Below the pieces are notes generated by a model. That model was not told the DNA's origin and ran no database searches. It worked only from the letters and a program-made list of their open reading frames with translations. A program made the translations under genes and the position numbers. Below are positions 52,502 to 61,900 of a DNA stretch of 64,000 bases, in pieces. Origin of the DNA: Bryobacteraceae bacterium (GTDB lineage: Bacteria; Acidobacteriota; Terriglobia; Bryobacterales; Bryobacteraceae); NCBI GenBank assembly GCA_025980665.1, contig JAICXC010000001.1, positions 84,999 through 148,998 of the forward strand, in the 5' to 3' direction. How positions within the stretch are numbered: position 1 is the first letter of the stretch; each line of letters starts with the position of its first letter.

Positions 52502-52577
52502 CGCCAGGACGGCAATTGTACGATCTCGCGGGCATGTATGTCGACACAATCGGGACAGCAATGCGGATCTCGAATAC

Positions 52578-53147
52578 TTAAGCGGGCTTTAGGGCAGCCA
52601 GGATCTCGTTCGTCCGAACCACGGAACAGTACTCTTCATCGAGATTCGCGAGGCTCATCGCGTGAACCTCATCCGCGGTCCTCCAGGTTCCATGCCAATC
52701 CTTGCGGCCGAACGTGAAGGTCGCGTCCTCGACCAAGAAGGTCTCGAAGCCCAGGTTCCCCGCCATCCTAACTGTGGCTTCAATCGAGTTGTTGGTTATT
52801 ACTCCGGTCACCACAAGGGTCGTGTGATTCGCGTCGCGAAGTCGGGACGCGAGATCCGTACCGATGAAGGCGCTGTTCGTATGCTTGACGATTACGATTT
52901 CGCCGACGGCCGGCTGCGCTTCCGGCTTAAATTCGTTACCGGGCTGGCCGGGCCGGTAGTGGGAAGCTGCCTCCGAGGAATCGTGCCGGATGTGATAAAC
53001 AGGCCGGCCCGTCGATCTCCACGCATGCAGCAGAGACGCAACGTGCCTCTCGGCTTCCGGGTTGTTCCGCTCGCCCCAACTAGGATGATCGATGGCTCTC
53101 TGAAGGTCGATTACAATCAGAACTGCATCCAGCGGCAAAGGACTCAT
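52578..53147 (-). CDS. isochorismatase-family hydrolase with Ser in place of catalytic Cys
   Basis: The 189-residue protein has the isochorismatase fold: Asp14 in VLIVIDLQ and Lys88 in VIVKHTNSAF are two of the catalytic triad. The nucleophile segment reads VVTGVITNNSIEATVRMAGN, so Ser121 occupies the position normally held by Cys (family TNxC). The protein may have altered chemistry or may be a binding protein. Its start overlaps the VOC gene stop as ATGA, so both are one transcript. Confidence 0.85.
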   Translation of the reverse strand: MSPLPLDAVLIVIDLQRAIDHPSWGERNNPEAERHVASLLHAWRSTGRPVYHIRHDSSEAASHYRPGQPGNEFKPEAQPAVGEIVIVKHTNSAFIGTDLASRLRDANHTTLVVTGVITNNSIEATVRMAGNLGFETFLVEDATFTFGRKDWHGTWRTADEVHAMSLANLDEEYCSVVRTNEILAALKPA

Positions 53148-53626
53148 GAGTAGATCATGAACTCCAGTAGGTTTCCGTCGGGATCGCGGATGTACACGCT
53201 AGACGCGCCCTTCTTGCGGCCGCCCTGCCGCACAACGGGACCTTCGATGACCTTAGCGCCCGCTTTATCAAGCCACGTCTTCAGCGCCGCCGCCGTGCCG
53301 TCCCACACAAAGCACAGATCGCCACAAGGAGGTTTAGCCGCAGGAGCGCGTAAGGTGAACGTCGCGTCCTGCCAGGTCGCGGGCAGATGGAAGTTGATCA
53401 TCTGGTCGCCGATGTACACCGAACACGCGCGAGCGCTCTCGGTGACCTGAAAACCAAGGCCGCGATAGAAGGCCAGCATGGCAGCGGTTTTCTGCATCGG
53501 TAGCGCGACGTGATCAAATCCGCGGACGCTTCCGACCTGTTGCGCCGCGAGTTTGGATGCCCCGGCAGCGGCCGCCGCCCCTTGGACGAATGTACGCCGG
53601 GATACCTTGTTCTTGGTATGTTTCAT
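53144..53626 (-). CDS. exported VOC-family (glyoxalase-like) protein
   Basis: The 160-residue protein has a twin-arginine-like signal (KVSRRTFVQGAAAAAGASKL). The VOC domain starts RGFDHVALPMQKTAAMLAFY and ends SSVYIRDPDGNLLEFMIYS, with His and Glu at metal-binding positions. Periplasmic localisation is unusual for the family. It diverges from the luciferase-like gene by 41 bases and is coupled to the isochorismatase-like gene. Possible roles are dioxygenase, isomerase or binding protein. Confidence 0.85.
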   Translation of the reverse strand: MKHTKNKVSRRTFVQGAAAAAGASKLAAQQVGSVRGFDHVALPMQKTAAMLAFYRGLGFQVTESARACSVYIGDQMINFHLPATWQDATFTLRAPAAKPPCGDLCFVWDGTAAALKTWLDKAGAKVIEGPVVRQGGRKKGASSVYIRDPDGNLLEFMIYS

Positions 53627-53667
53627 GATGTTCCCGTTGTATATAGTAGTTCAGTTGGAGGCCGGTC

Positions 53668-54906
53668 ATGTATATTTCGACATTCCATCTGATGCCTCAC
53701 CGCGAGCTTCCCGACGACTTCGAGAAGCGCTATCCGTCAGTGTGGGTGACGCCGCCCTTTCACGAGCTCGCCGATGCCAGACGCGTGGGCCAGTATTACA
53801 ACTGGACGCTCGATGAGTTGATCTACGCCGCCAAGGCCGGCTCAGACGGCATCTGCACCAACGAGCATCATCAGAACGCCTACGGCTTCATGCCCAACCC
53901 CAACGTGATGGGATCGGTATTGGCTCGCGCGACCCAGGATCTGAACTGCGCCATCGTCCAGATGGGCGCGAGTTTGCCGGGAACGCAGCCGCCAATTCGC
54001 ATTGCCGAAGAATACGCAATGCTCGATTCCATCAGCGGCGGGCGCTTGGTCGCGGGCATGCCGCTGGGCACGCCCATGGATATCAACATCTGCTACGGGG
54101 TAACACCGATCGAGCAACGAGAGCGTTTCCGCGAGGCGCATGACCTCATCCTCAAAGCCTGGACATCCAAGGAGGTTTTCGCCTGGAACGGAAAATACTT
54201 TCAGTTGCCGATGGTCAATATCTGGCCGAGGCCGATCCAGCAGCCGCATCCGCCCATCTGGATTCCGGGCTCGGGCAGCACCAGCACGTTCGACTATGCC
54301 GCGTCGCATGACCACTGCTACTGCTTCCTCAGCTATTTCGGATACAAGAGCGTCTCGCGCCCCGTTCGCGACAAGTATTGGGAAGTGTGCCAGCAGAACG
54401 GGCGCGATCTGAATCCATATCGTATGGGATTCCTGCAATTGGTGGGAGTTTCCGAAACGGATGCCCAGGCGGAGAAAGACTACGCCAAGCACGTCGAGTA
54501 CTTCTATCACAAAGGACTGCATGTGCCCCTGGAATGGTTTGGGGTGCCGGGACATCAGGATTATCGGAGCCTGGCAAATGCAATGCGTAATCCGGCGGCG
54601 GCGCAGAATATCAGCTCGCTCAAGGAAAAACGCTATAAGGATTTCCTGGACGATGGATACGTGATGTGCGGCAGCCCGGCCACGGTGCGCGACCAGCTCA
54701 AGGAACTGTGCCGGACCATGCGCGTGGGGAATCTGATGGTGCTGCTTCACATCGGATCGATGCCGCATGAGTTGACGCTAAAGAATATCGATTTGTTCTT
54801 CAAGGAAGTGGCTCCCGCGCTTCGGCCAATGTGGGAAGACGAATGGGAGAATCGTTGGTGGCCAGCCGGGCTGCGCAGGGAGACCTTGCAAGGAGCAGCC
54901 GCATGA
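53668..54906 (+). CDS. luciferase-like (LLM) flavin-dependent oxidoreductase
   Basis: The 412-residue TIM-barrel flavin enzyme of the bacterial luciferase group is shown by GICTNEHHQNAYGFMPNP, LDSISGGRLVAGMPLGTP, RERFREAHDLILKAWTS and PHPPIWIPGSGSTSTFDYA. Members use FMNH2 or F420 and act as monooxygenases on alkanes, sulfonates or other compounds. Coupling by ATGA to the alpha/beta hydrolase gene suggests that an oxygenated product, perhaps an ester from a Baeyer-Villiger step, is hydrolysed next (inference). Confidence 0.9.
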   Translation: MYISTFHLMPHRELPDDFEKRYPSVWVTPPFHELADARRVGQYYNWTLDELIYAAKAGSDGICTNEHHQNAYGFMPNPNVMGSVLARATQDLNCAIVQMGASLPGTQPPIRIAEEYAMLDSISGGRLVAGMPLGTPMDINICYGVTPIEQRERFREAHDLILKAWTSKEVFAWNGKYFQLPMVNIWPRPIQQPHPPIWIPGSGSTSTFDYAASHDHCYCFLSYFGYKSVSRPVRDKYWEVCQQNGRDLNPYRMGFLQLVGVSETDAQAEKDYAKHVEYFYHKGLHVPLEWFGVPGHQDYRSLANAMRNPAAAQNISSLKEKRYKDFLDDGYVMCGSPATVRDQLKELCRTMRVGNLMVLLHIGSMPHELTLKNIDLFFKEVAPALRPMWEDEWENRWWPAGLRRETLQGAAA

Positions 54907-55685
54907 GCACGATCACCGATCGCCGCGCGAGCGTGTGGCAAGACAAGATCCACCCCAACGTCAAGGTCGCCGGGAGCGGCTCGCCGGTGGTGTTTCTGCA
55001 CGGCGCGGGAGGACTTAGGTGGGATACTTTCCTCGACTTGCTGGCCACACGGCACACGGTGTATGCTCCCGAGCATCCCGGCCTCACCGAAGGCGAAGAA
55101 GACGCAATTTCCCATCTCGATAACCTCTGGGATTTAGTCCTCTACTATTACGAATTGTTCGATGCTCTGGGCCTAAAGTCCGTGCCGGTGATTGGGCACT
55201 CCTTCGGCGGCATGATGGCGGCGGAGTTAGCCGCGAGCAATCCCGAACGCGTCAGCAAGCTGGTACTGATGTGCCCCATTGGATTGTGGCGTGACGACGC
55301 GCCGATTCCTAACTGGATGCTGATCACCCCGGCCAGCGATATGGTCAAGTATCTGGTCTATGATCCCGCGGGACCGTTGGCGCAACAGATGTTCGGCGCG
55401 CCCGATCCGGAAATGCAGATCCGCTTGATCTGGTCCATGGCGTGTACCGGTAAGTTCGTGTGGCCGATCCCCGATAAGGGATTGAAGAAGCGCATCCACC
55501 GCATTCAGGCGCCGACTATGGTGCTGTGGGGCAAGCAGGACAAGTTGGTTCCCGTGCGCTATGCGGAAGAATTTGGCCGCCGGATTTCGGGGTCGAAGGT
55601 AGAGTTGATTGACCAAGCCGGACACGTGTTCGCGACCGAGCATCCAGAGCGGGTCGCCGGAATGATTGAAGACTTTCTGCGCTAG
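54903..55685 (+). CDS. alpha/beta hydrolase
   Basis: The 260-residue protein starts in an ATGA overlap with the luciferase-like gene. Oxyanion loop FLHGAGGLRW, nucleophile elbow GHSFGGMMAAELA, acid region LWGKQDKLVP and catalytic His in DQAGHVFATEHPE complete the triad. No signal peptide is present, so it is cytoplasmic, matching its partner. It probably hydrolyses an ester or C-C bond in the same pathway. The last bases converge with the tannase gene, 3 bases apart. Confidence 0.9.
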   Translation: MSTITDRRASVWQDKIHPNVKVAGSGSPVVFLHGAGGLRWDTFLDLLATRHTVYAPEHPGLTEGEEDAISHLDNLWDLVLYYYELFDALGLKSVPVIGHSFGGMMAAELAASNPERVSKLVLMCPIGLWRDDAPIPNWMLITPASDMVKYLVYDPAGPLAQQMFGAPDPEMQIRLIWSMACTGKFVWPIPDKGLKKRIHRIQAPTMVLWGKQDKLVPVRYAEEFGRRISGSKVELIDQAGHVFATEHPERVAGMIEDFLR

Positions 55686-55688
55686 CTG

Positions 55689-57395
55689 CTACTGGCAGAC
55701 GAAATTGCTGGCGTCCTCAACGCTGCCCGAGCCCGTGTAACGAGCCTGCTTAGGATACGCGCATAGCGGCCGCGTCCGACCGGGCCAAGGCGAGTTCTGT
55801 CCTGCCGTGGCGACGATCCGATCCGGCGCGGAACCTTTTTCAACCCAGTTGGTCAAAGCCGTGAAGGCATCAAACTGGTCCGTGGCCGGTCCACCGCCGC
55901 AGTGGTTCATCCCTGGAACCGCGAACATCCGTGTGAACTCGGATGCAGAGCCGTTATTCACACGGTTGACATCGTTCCACCAGGAGATGGTGTCGTTGAT
56001 CGAAAATACCGGATCGCTGACACCGTGTACGATCAGCAATTTGCCGCCGTGGTTCTTGAAGGCGGAGAGATCCGTCGAGCTGGCCATCATAAAGTCCCAG
56101 ACTGCTTCCGTGAATTCGCCGGATTTGGCGTACAACTTGGCGGCGTCGCGATCGAAGTCGATGCCCAGCAGATACGCTACAGGAGCGGGTCCCGAGGCTG
56201 CCACGGCTACGGGCGGCGTTACAAACAGTGCGGATGCGGAAGCGCTTCCTAAAGTCGCGATGATGGCAGAATTGTTGGCGGCGTCAAATGCCCCGAGCTT
56301 CCAGGATCGCCAGCCTTGATTGTAGGTTTCGCCGATCTTCCCACCGAGGCCGCGATCCCATGCCCAGTCGGCGTAGAGCACCTCGCCTTGAGCGCTCTTT
56401 GCACCGGCGAAGATTTTTTGCAACGCCGCAACCTGGACGGCCGAAAGACAAGTATTCCGCTTGGGACCTTTACACGTGATGGCGGTCAACTTGGGTGCGA
56501 CTACGGCCGCGGTGCATGCCGGGAAATTGTCGATGATCCCGTCTGTAAGCCCGTCGAGCGAATCGCATGCCGTCAGGATGGCTTGCGAGGCGAGATCCAG
56601 ATCCTCGTCAGTAAAGGTTTTGTTCAAGAGCGGCTGCCCGAAACGGTCAAAGATGCCGGACGTCTTGGCTACTTCGCTCAGCGCCTGCACGTCTGCAGCA
56701 TGGCCGAATAGAGCGGCCTTCGCGAGTTTAAAACCGGGAGAGCAGGCCAGAATCCCGTCGAAATACGTCGGGAATCGCTGCGACATCATCATGGCTTCGC
56801 GGCCGCCCTCGGAGCATCCGACGTAGTAGGAACGCTCGGGCGCGCGGCCGTAGTAGGCCTTGATGATCGCTTTGGCTGCCTGCGTGACCTGATCGTAAGA
56901 GTTGTATCCGAAGTCGCGGCGGGCTTGCGGATCGAATCCAAACGTCACCGTACCGTTGCGGTTGGGATCGTTGTTGACGGCGTTGTCGTGCCCGGAATCC
57001 GTCGAGACCACGGCGAATCCAATAGCAAGAGCATTGGTCCGCTGCTGTCCTTGCAGGTTGCCAAGTGCGTTGCCGAGATTGCCATTCGATCCGCCGCCAC
57101 CTTCAAAGAAGAATTTCCCGTTCCACTCCGTCGGCAGACGCAGGTGGAACCGGATGGCGTAATGTTGTGAGTTCACGCCAGTGCGGTCGTTCATGCGGCC
57201 CTGGACCTCGCAATGCTCGGGCAAAGCTGGCGTGTTGCCTTGCGCGGCGCGAGGCGCGTTCAGTGTAGACGAACTGATAACTGTGGTCGGGTTCGGGAGC
57301 CCGGTGACAGAGCTCAGGTTGGGGCATTTGGACGCGACACTCTGGCCTATGCACGGCAACATAGCGATTAGCAGGAGAGCGATCCGGTATCTCAT
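55689..57395 (-). CDS. tannase/feruloyl esterase family protein (second copy)
   Basis: The 568-residue secreted hydrolase has a signal peptide ending near GQSVASK. Nucleophile motif VGCSEGGREAMMMSQRFP, late IVHGVSDPVFSINDTISWW and GMNHCGGGP complete the active site, with the usual cysteine pair. It is about 70 residues longer than the copy at 24020-25516. It lies 10 bases after an MmgE/PrpD gene on the same strand, so the two are likely co-transcribed. Substrate unknown. Confidence 0.92.
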   Translation of the reverse strand: MRYRIALLLIAMLPCIGQSVASKCPNLSSVTGLPNPTTVISSSTLNAPRAAQGNTPALPEHCEVQGRMNDRTGVNSQHYAIRFHLRLPTEWNGKFFFEGGGGSNGNLGNALGNLQGQQRTNALAIGFAVVSTDSGHDNAVNNDPNRNGTVTFGFDPQARRDFGYNSYDQVTQAAKAIIKAYYGRAPERSYYVGCSEGGREAMMMSQRFPTYFDGILACSPGFKLAKAALFGHAADVQALSEVAKTSGIFDRFGQPLLNKTFTDEDLDLASQAILTACDSLDGLTDGIIDNFPACTAAVVAPKLTAITCKGPKRNTCLSAVQVAALQKIFAGAKSAQGEVLYADWAWDRGLGGKIGETYNQGWRSWKLGAFDAANNSAIIATLGSASASALFVTPPVAVAASGPAPVAYLLGIDFDRDAAKLYAKSGEFTEAVWDFMMASSTDLSAFKNHGGKLLIVHGVSDPVFSINDTISWWNDVNRVNNGSASEFTRMFAVPGMNHCGGGPATDQFDAFTALTNWVEKGSAPDRIVATAGQNSPWPGRTRPLCAYPKQARYTGSGSVEDASNFVCQ

Positions 57396-57405
57396 TGCCT
57401 ATATA

Positions 57406-58800
57406 TTATGTCGCGAGTTGCACCAAGACACTCGCATCCGGGACCAGCTCCAGGCGCTGGATCGCTTCGGCTACTCGGGAACGCGCTTCGCTCGACAGAA
57501 ATCCGCTGGCGTTTTCCTCAAACTTGGCGCGCAGTTCCTGATAGCTCATGGGATTCTCGACGGAGCCGCGATTGTACTCTTCGACCTCCGTGAACTGGCG
57601 GCCGTCTTTTAAGGTGACTTTCACGCCTCCCTTGAAGCGCCCCGGACCCGGATATTCCGGATCGACGTGATAGCGCACTTTACGAGCCAGTTCCAAAATC
57701 GCCGAATTCCGACGGCTCTCATCGCTGTAAGCGCGCTTTCCAAGCTCGCCGAAGAATAGCGCCTCGGCGACGCTGTACTGGAGGCTCACACGGCCATGCG
57801 AATCGGATGCAGGCGCGTGTTTCTCCGCGATCGGCTCGCATACGATCGACACGATGAACCCGGTCACCGGACAATCCACGCTCTCGATTTCAGCGGGCTG
57901 AATCGCATGCTTATCGCGCAGCCGTATCGCTGCGCTGAGATAAGGATGAATCACGTGCGCGGCCGGAAATGGCTTGAAAGACGAGTTGCGGCTTTCCCAG
58001 TGTGCACCCAAGTTCGCATTGATGCGCGCGAAATCGCGGTGAGCGTTCGCATCCTGCACGTGGCTCGTGAACAAGCCCCAGCGGCCCTCAAATACCTGTG
58101 CGGGACCAGTGACGCCCGACCGCGCAAGCATCGCGGCGGTGATCCCGCTTTGCGCCGCCCAACCGGGATGGAGAAACTTGGTCTGCGTCCCATCGACCCA
58201 GCATTCGAGCAAGCCGGAGGCGAAGCTGCCGGCGATACCTGCTGCGCGCGCCATGCCCTCCTCATCCAGCGCAAGGAGCTTTGCCGCCAGATACGCTGAT
58301 CCGAACGTGGCGAATAAGCCTGTAGGGTGGAAGCCGCGCTTGTGGAGCTCGCCGGAAGATACGCTGCCCACGCGGCAGGAGATCTCGTTGCCCAGCGCGA
58401 TGGCTGTAATCAGGTCGCGCCCGGTCACCGCCGTAAATTCAGAAAGCGCCAGTGCCGCCGCCACCGCCGGGCTACTCATGTGGACAATCGACTCGTTATG
58501 CGTATCGTCGTATTCCAGGGCCTGCGAAAGCGCGCCGTTCGCCAACGCGGCCGACGTCAGGCCGACACGATCGCCGAAACCAAGGATGCGGCACGGGCCG
58601 ACGGGAGACATCGCGGCAATCGCATCCCGCGTAGACTTTCCGAAAGGCGTTTCCGCGCCAGCAAGCGACAGCCCCATCACGTCCATTACACGCAGCTTGG
58701 TGGCTTCGACGACATCGGCGGGCAAATCTTCGAATCGAACGCGCGATGCCCATGCGGCGAGTTCGCTGGATAGAGGCAGGCTCACCGCACTACTGTACAA
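57406..58800 (-). CDS. MmgE/PrpD family protein (copy A)
   Basis: The 464-residue protein has the family start LAAWASRVRFEDLPADVVEA, EYDDTHNESIVHMSSPAVAA and the second-half KPFPAAHVIHPYLSAAIRLR with substrate-binding histidines. The family includes 2-methylcitrate dehydratase, cis-aconitate decarboxylase and iminodisuccinate epimerase, all acting on polycarboxylates. It is divergent from a second member with a 33-base gap; the two share fold but low identity, so they are not a recent duplication. Confidence 0.92.
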   Translation of the reverse strand: MYSSAVSLPLSSELAAWASRVRFEDLPADVVEATKLRVMDVMGLSLAGAETPFGKSTRDAIAAMSPVGPCRILGFGDRVGLTSAALANGALSQALEYDDTHNESIVHMSSPAVAAALALSEFTAVTGRDLITAIALGNEISCRVGSVSSGELHKRGFHPTGLFATFGSAYLAAKLLALDEEGMARAAGIAGSFASGLLECWVDGTQTKFLHPGWAAQSGITAAMLARSGVTGPAQVFEGRWGLFTSHVQDANAHRDFARINANLGAHWESRNSSFKPFPAAHVIHPYLSAAIRLRDKHAIQPAEIESVDCPVTGFIVSIVCEPIAEKHAPASDSHGRVSLQYSVAEALFFGELGKRAYSDESRRNSAILELARKVRYHVDPEYPGPGRFKGGVKVTLKDGRQFTEVEEYNRGSVENPMSYQELRAKFEENASGFLSSEARSRVAEAIQRLELVPDASVLVQLAT

Positions 58801-58833
58801 TTATTCAACCTGGGAGTCTCAATCCCAATACCA

Positions 58834-60177
58834 ATGTTTGAAACGCAAACTCTAGCCTCGTACGTAGTTACTGGCCGAATTGAAAGCGTCCCCGAGGACG
58901 TGCGCCATGAAGCGCGCCGGGCCATCGTCAACTACGTCGGATGCGCGCTGGGAGGCAGTGTCGATACGGCGGTGGATCGCGCCATCCAGGCTCTGGGACC
59001 GTACTCCGGCAAGCCCACGGCGAGCATTCTAGGACGCACCGAACGCATGGACCCGCTGCACGCCTCCCTGATGAACGGGATCGGCTCGCACGTCTACGAT
59101 TTCGACGACACCACGCCGAAGAATTACATCCATCCCACATCGCCGGTAGCGTCCGCGCTGTTCGCCTATGCCAGTGCGAATCCAGTATCGGGGCGCGATT
59201 TCATGGAAGCCTTCATTCTGGGGTTCGAGGCCGAATCACGTATCGGCAACGCAGTATACCCGGCGCATTACGATGTTGGCTGGCACATCACAGGGACAGC
59301 CGGAGTCTTCGGCGCTGCGGCTGCGATCGGTAAGCTACTGAACCTGGAAAGTCGCGAGATGATTTGGGCGATCGGACTGGCGGCTACGCAGGCTGCAGGT
59401 TTGCGCGAGATGTTCGGGTCGATGGCCAAAGCGTTTCACCCGGGGCGGGCCGCGCAGAACGGATATGCTGCAGCGCTGCTGGCACAAGCCGGCTTCACCG
59501 CCGGCGAGCATGGACTCGAAGGTCCCCGAGGCTTCGCGGCGGTCCAGGCCGCCAAATACGATCTTTTGAAGATCACCACCCGGCTGGGCGAAGATTTCGG
59601 TCTCCGCGCAAATACTTACAAGCCATTCCCTTGCGGCATCGTGAACCATCCGACCATCGATGGCTGTATCCAGATTCACGATCAACATCGGCTTGCTCCG
59701 GATCAAATCGCGGCGGTTCGCCTGCGTGTCGCGCCCTTGGTGATGGATCTTTGTAATCAGCAGGGCATCACGAAGGGGCTGCAAGGCAAGTTTTCGGTGT
59801 ACCACGGAGCGGCGATCGGACTGGTGCGCGGTAAGGCAGGAATTCAGGAATATACGGATGCGGCCGTGAACGATCCGCAGATTAAGCGCGTACGCGAACT
59901 AGTATCTGCCGTAGGTGATCCGTCGATCACGGAAGATCAGGCGCGCATCGAGGTCGAACTGACGACGGGAGCAAAACTCACCCGTTTCGTCGAGCAGTCG
60001 CTGGGGAATATCCATCGTCCGATGACCGACAAGCAACTGGAGGCTAAATTTCGCGATCAAGCGGTCGCGGCGCTGCCGGCGGAACAAGTGGAGAAGGCTA
60101 TCGGGCTGAGCTGGAAGATCGATGAGCTGGACGACGTTGCGGAATTGATTCGAGCGGCCGTTCCGGCCGGAAAGTAG
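58834..60177 (+). CDS. MmgE/PrpD family protein (copy B)
   Basis: The 447-residue protein shows the family features HEARRAIVNYVGCALGGS, YDFDDTTPKNYIHPTSPVAS and TYKPFPCGIVNHPTIDGCIQ. It is followed 2 bases later by a binding-protein gene and a complete ABC importer. The operon therefore imports and processes a compound, perhaps a dicarboxylate or branched polycarboxylate. The exact reaction (dehydration, isomerisation or decarboxylation) cannot be deduced. Confidence 0.92.
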   Translation: MFETQTLASYVVTGRIESVPEDVRHEARRAIVNYVGCALGGSVDTAVDRAIQALGPYSGKPTASILGRTERMDPLHASLMNGIGSHVYDFDDTTPKNYIHPTSPVASALFAYASANPVSGRDFMEAFILGFEAESRIGNAVYPAHYDVGWHITGTAGVFGAAAAIGKLLNLESREMIWAIGLAATQAAGLREMFGSMAKAFHPGRAAQNGYAAALLAQAGFTAGEHGLEGPRGFAAVQAAKYDLLKITTRLGEDFGLRANTYKPFPCGIVNHPTIDGCIQIHDQHRLAPDQIAAVRLRVAPLVMDLCNQQGITKGLQGKFSVYHGAAIGLVRGKAGIQEYTDAAVNDPQIKRVRELVSAVGDPSITEDQARIEVELTTGAKLTRFVEQSLGNIHRPMTDKQLEAKFRDQAVAALPAEQVEKAIGLSWKIDELDDVAELIRAAVPAGK

Positions 60178-60179
60178 CT

Positions 60180-61157
60180 ATGCGGCTGGCCATGACTCTG
60201 GCATTCGTATTCTTGACTGCCTGCGGAGGCGGCGCGAGCAAGCACGAAGTCCGGATTCCCAAAGGCGCGGGCGGTGTCGGATTCCTTCCACTACTGGTGA
60301 TGGAAAAGTACCACCTGATCGAGAAGTATGCCGATGTTAAGGTTCGCTGGATGGATCTAGGCGGTCCGGCAGCGATGAACGATGCGCTCCTATCCTCATC
60401 AGCCGATTTTATTTCCGCGGGTCCGCCGGCGTTTCTAACTTTGTGGGACAAGACCCGCGGCTCGGCTAATGTGGAAGGAGTCGCCGCGATGACGTCGATG
60501 CCGATGTACCTGAACACCAACGTCCAGCATCTTAAAAAGCTGGACGACATTACGGATCAGGACAAAATCGCCGTAACCTCCATCAAGGTATCGATCCCTG
60601 CGATCATCATGCAGATGTATGCGCAACAGAAGTACGGTCCGGCTCAGGCGACACGGTTCGACAAGTTCACTGTCTCGATGGCGCATTCTGATGCGGTGGT
60701 CGCATTGCTATCGGGATCGGCTGGTATCACGGCGCACTTCAGCTCGCCCCCGTTTCACCAGCGCGAGCGAAAAGATCCACGCATCCGCACTATCCTCAAT
60801 TCCGACGACGTCATGGGCGGATCCACGACGTTCACGATGATCTCCACTACCAGCAAGTTCCGCCAGGAGAATCCGCAGATCTTCGCCGCCGTGCTGAAGG
60901 CGCTGGAGGAGGCCAATCGCATGATCGTCGCCGATAAGAACATGGCTGCGGATCTTCTGGTGACTTCCGAGGGCGGAGGTTTGACACGGGAGGAAATCGT
61001 CGAAGTCCTGAACGATCCGCACATCAAGTTCACGACTACGCCGGAACATGTCATGAAGTATGCCGAGTTCATGGCTGCCTCGGGTTCCATCAGGAACCGT
61101 CCCGGTTCCTGGAAAGATTTGTTTTTTTCCGAGATCCATGGTGTTCCGGGAAGCTGA
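60180..61157 (+). CDS. NitT/TauT-type ABC substrate-binding lipoprotein
   Basis: The 325-residue protein has a lipobox (FLTAC, Cys at about residue 15). GVGFLPLLVMEKYHLIEKYA and GGPAAMNDALLSSSADFISA are typical of the SsuA/TauA/THI5-like group. Anchored in the periplasm, it would deliver ligand to the permease encoded two genes later. Its TGA overlaps the ATPase ATG (TGATG). Confidence 0.9.
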   Translation: MRLAMTLAFVFLTACGGGASKHEVRIPKGAGGVGFLPLLVMEKYHLIEKYADVKVRWMDLGGPAAMNDALLSSSADFISAGPPAFLTLWDKTRGSANVEGVAAMTSMPMYLNTNVQHLKKLDDITDQDKIAVTSIKVSIPAIIMQMYAQQKYGPAQATRFDKFTVSMAHSDAVVALLSGSAGITAHFSSPPFHQRERKDPRIRTILNSDDVMGGSTTFTMISTTSKFRQENPQIFAAVLKALEEANRMIVADKNMAADLLVTSEGGGLTREEIVEVLNDPHIKFTTTPEHVMKYAEFMAASGSIRNRPGSWKDLFFSEIHGVPGS

Positions 61158-61900
61158 TGGAAACAGCGCCGCTTCTTTCGGTAGAAGGCGTGACGCTGCG
61201 CTACCGAACCAAAGACTATCTGGTTACCGCGACCTACCGAGTCAGCTTTCAACTCTACCGGTCGGATCGATTCGTAGTGCTGGGGCCATCCGGATGCGGC
61301 AAATCGACGCTACTGAAAGCTGTCGGCGGTTATATCCAGCCCACCGAGGGACGTATTCGGCTGAATAGTGCCGAGGTGATGGGTCCCGGACCAGATCGCG
61401 TGTTCGTGTTCCAGGAATTCGATCAGCTTCTGCCCTGGAAAACCGTCAAGGAGAACATCGTATTTGCGTTGACTGCCAGCGGGAAGCTGCCGCGGCCTCA
61501 GGCCGAGGAGCGCGCCACGCACTACATCGCCAAAGTGAATCTGACCGAGTTCGCTTTGAGTTATCCTCACACGCTTTCGGGCGGGATGAAGCAGCGTGTG
61601 GCGATCGCCCGCGCGATGGCCATGGAACCTCAGATCCTATTGATGGACGAACCGTTCGCCGCGCTGGATGCACTGACACGTACCAAGATGCAGGAAGAGT
61701 TGCTGCAGCTCTGGGATGAAACCAAGTTCACGGTGCTATTCGTGACTCATTCGATTCCCGAGGCGATTCGCGTCGGCAACCGCATCTTATTGATGAGTTC
61801 GCATCCCGGTCAAGTGCGAGCCGAGTTAAACAGCTCGAGCGCCGACGCGGCTCGCATACACGAGATTCTGTTCAGCGAGGAGGGGACAAGGAACCGTTGA
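61157..61900 (+). CDS. NitT/TauT-type ABC transporter ATP-binding protein
   Basis: The 247-residue ATPase has Walker A LGPSGCGKSTLLKAVGGY, signature LSGGMKQRVAIARAMA and Walker B ILLMDEPFAALDALTR, of the SsuB/TauB type. TSS and LPWKTVKENI give the Q-loop region (FQEFDQLLPW). Tight coupling to binding-protein and permease genes supports one importer. Confidence 0.92.
   Translation: METAPLLSVEGVTLRYRTKDYLVTATYRVSFQLYRSDRFVVLGPSGCGKSTLLKAVGGYIQPTEGRIRLNSAEVMGPGPDRVFVFQEFDQLLPWKTVKENIVFALTASGKLPRPQAEERATHYIAKVNLTEFALSYPHTLSGGMKQRVAIARAMAMEPQILLMDEPFAALDALTRTKMQEELLQLWDETKFTVLFVTHSIPEAIRVGNRILLMSSHPGQVRAELNSSSADAARIHEILFSEEGTRNR

Noticed and set aside
53842..54768. 308-codon open frame antisense to the luciferase-like gene
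   Set aside because: Shadow of a well-supported gene with no independent evidence.
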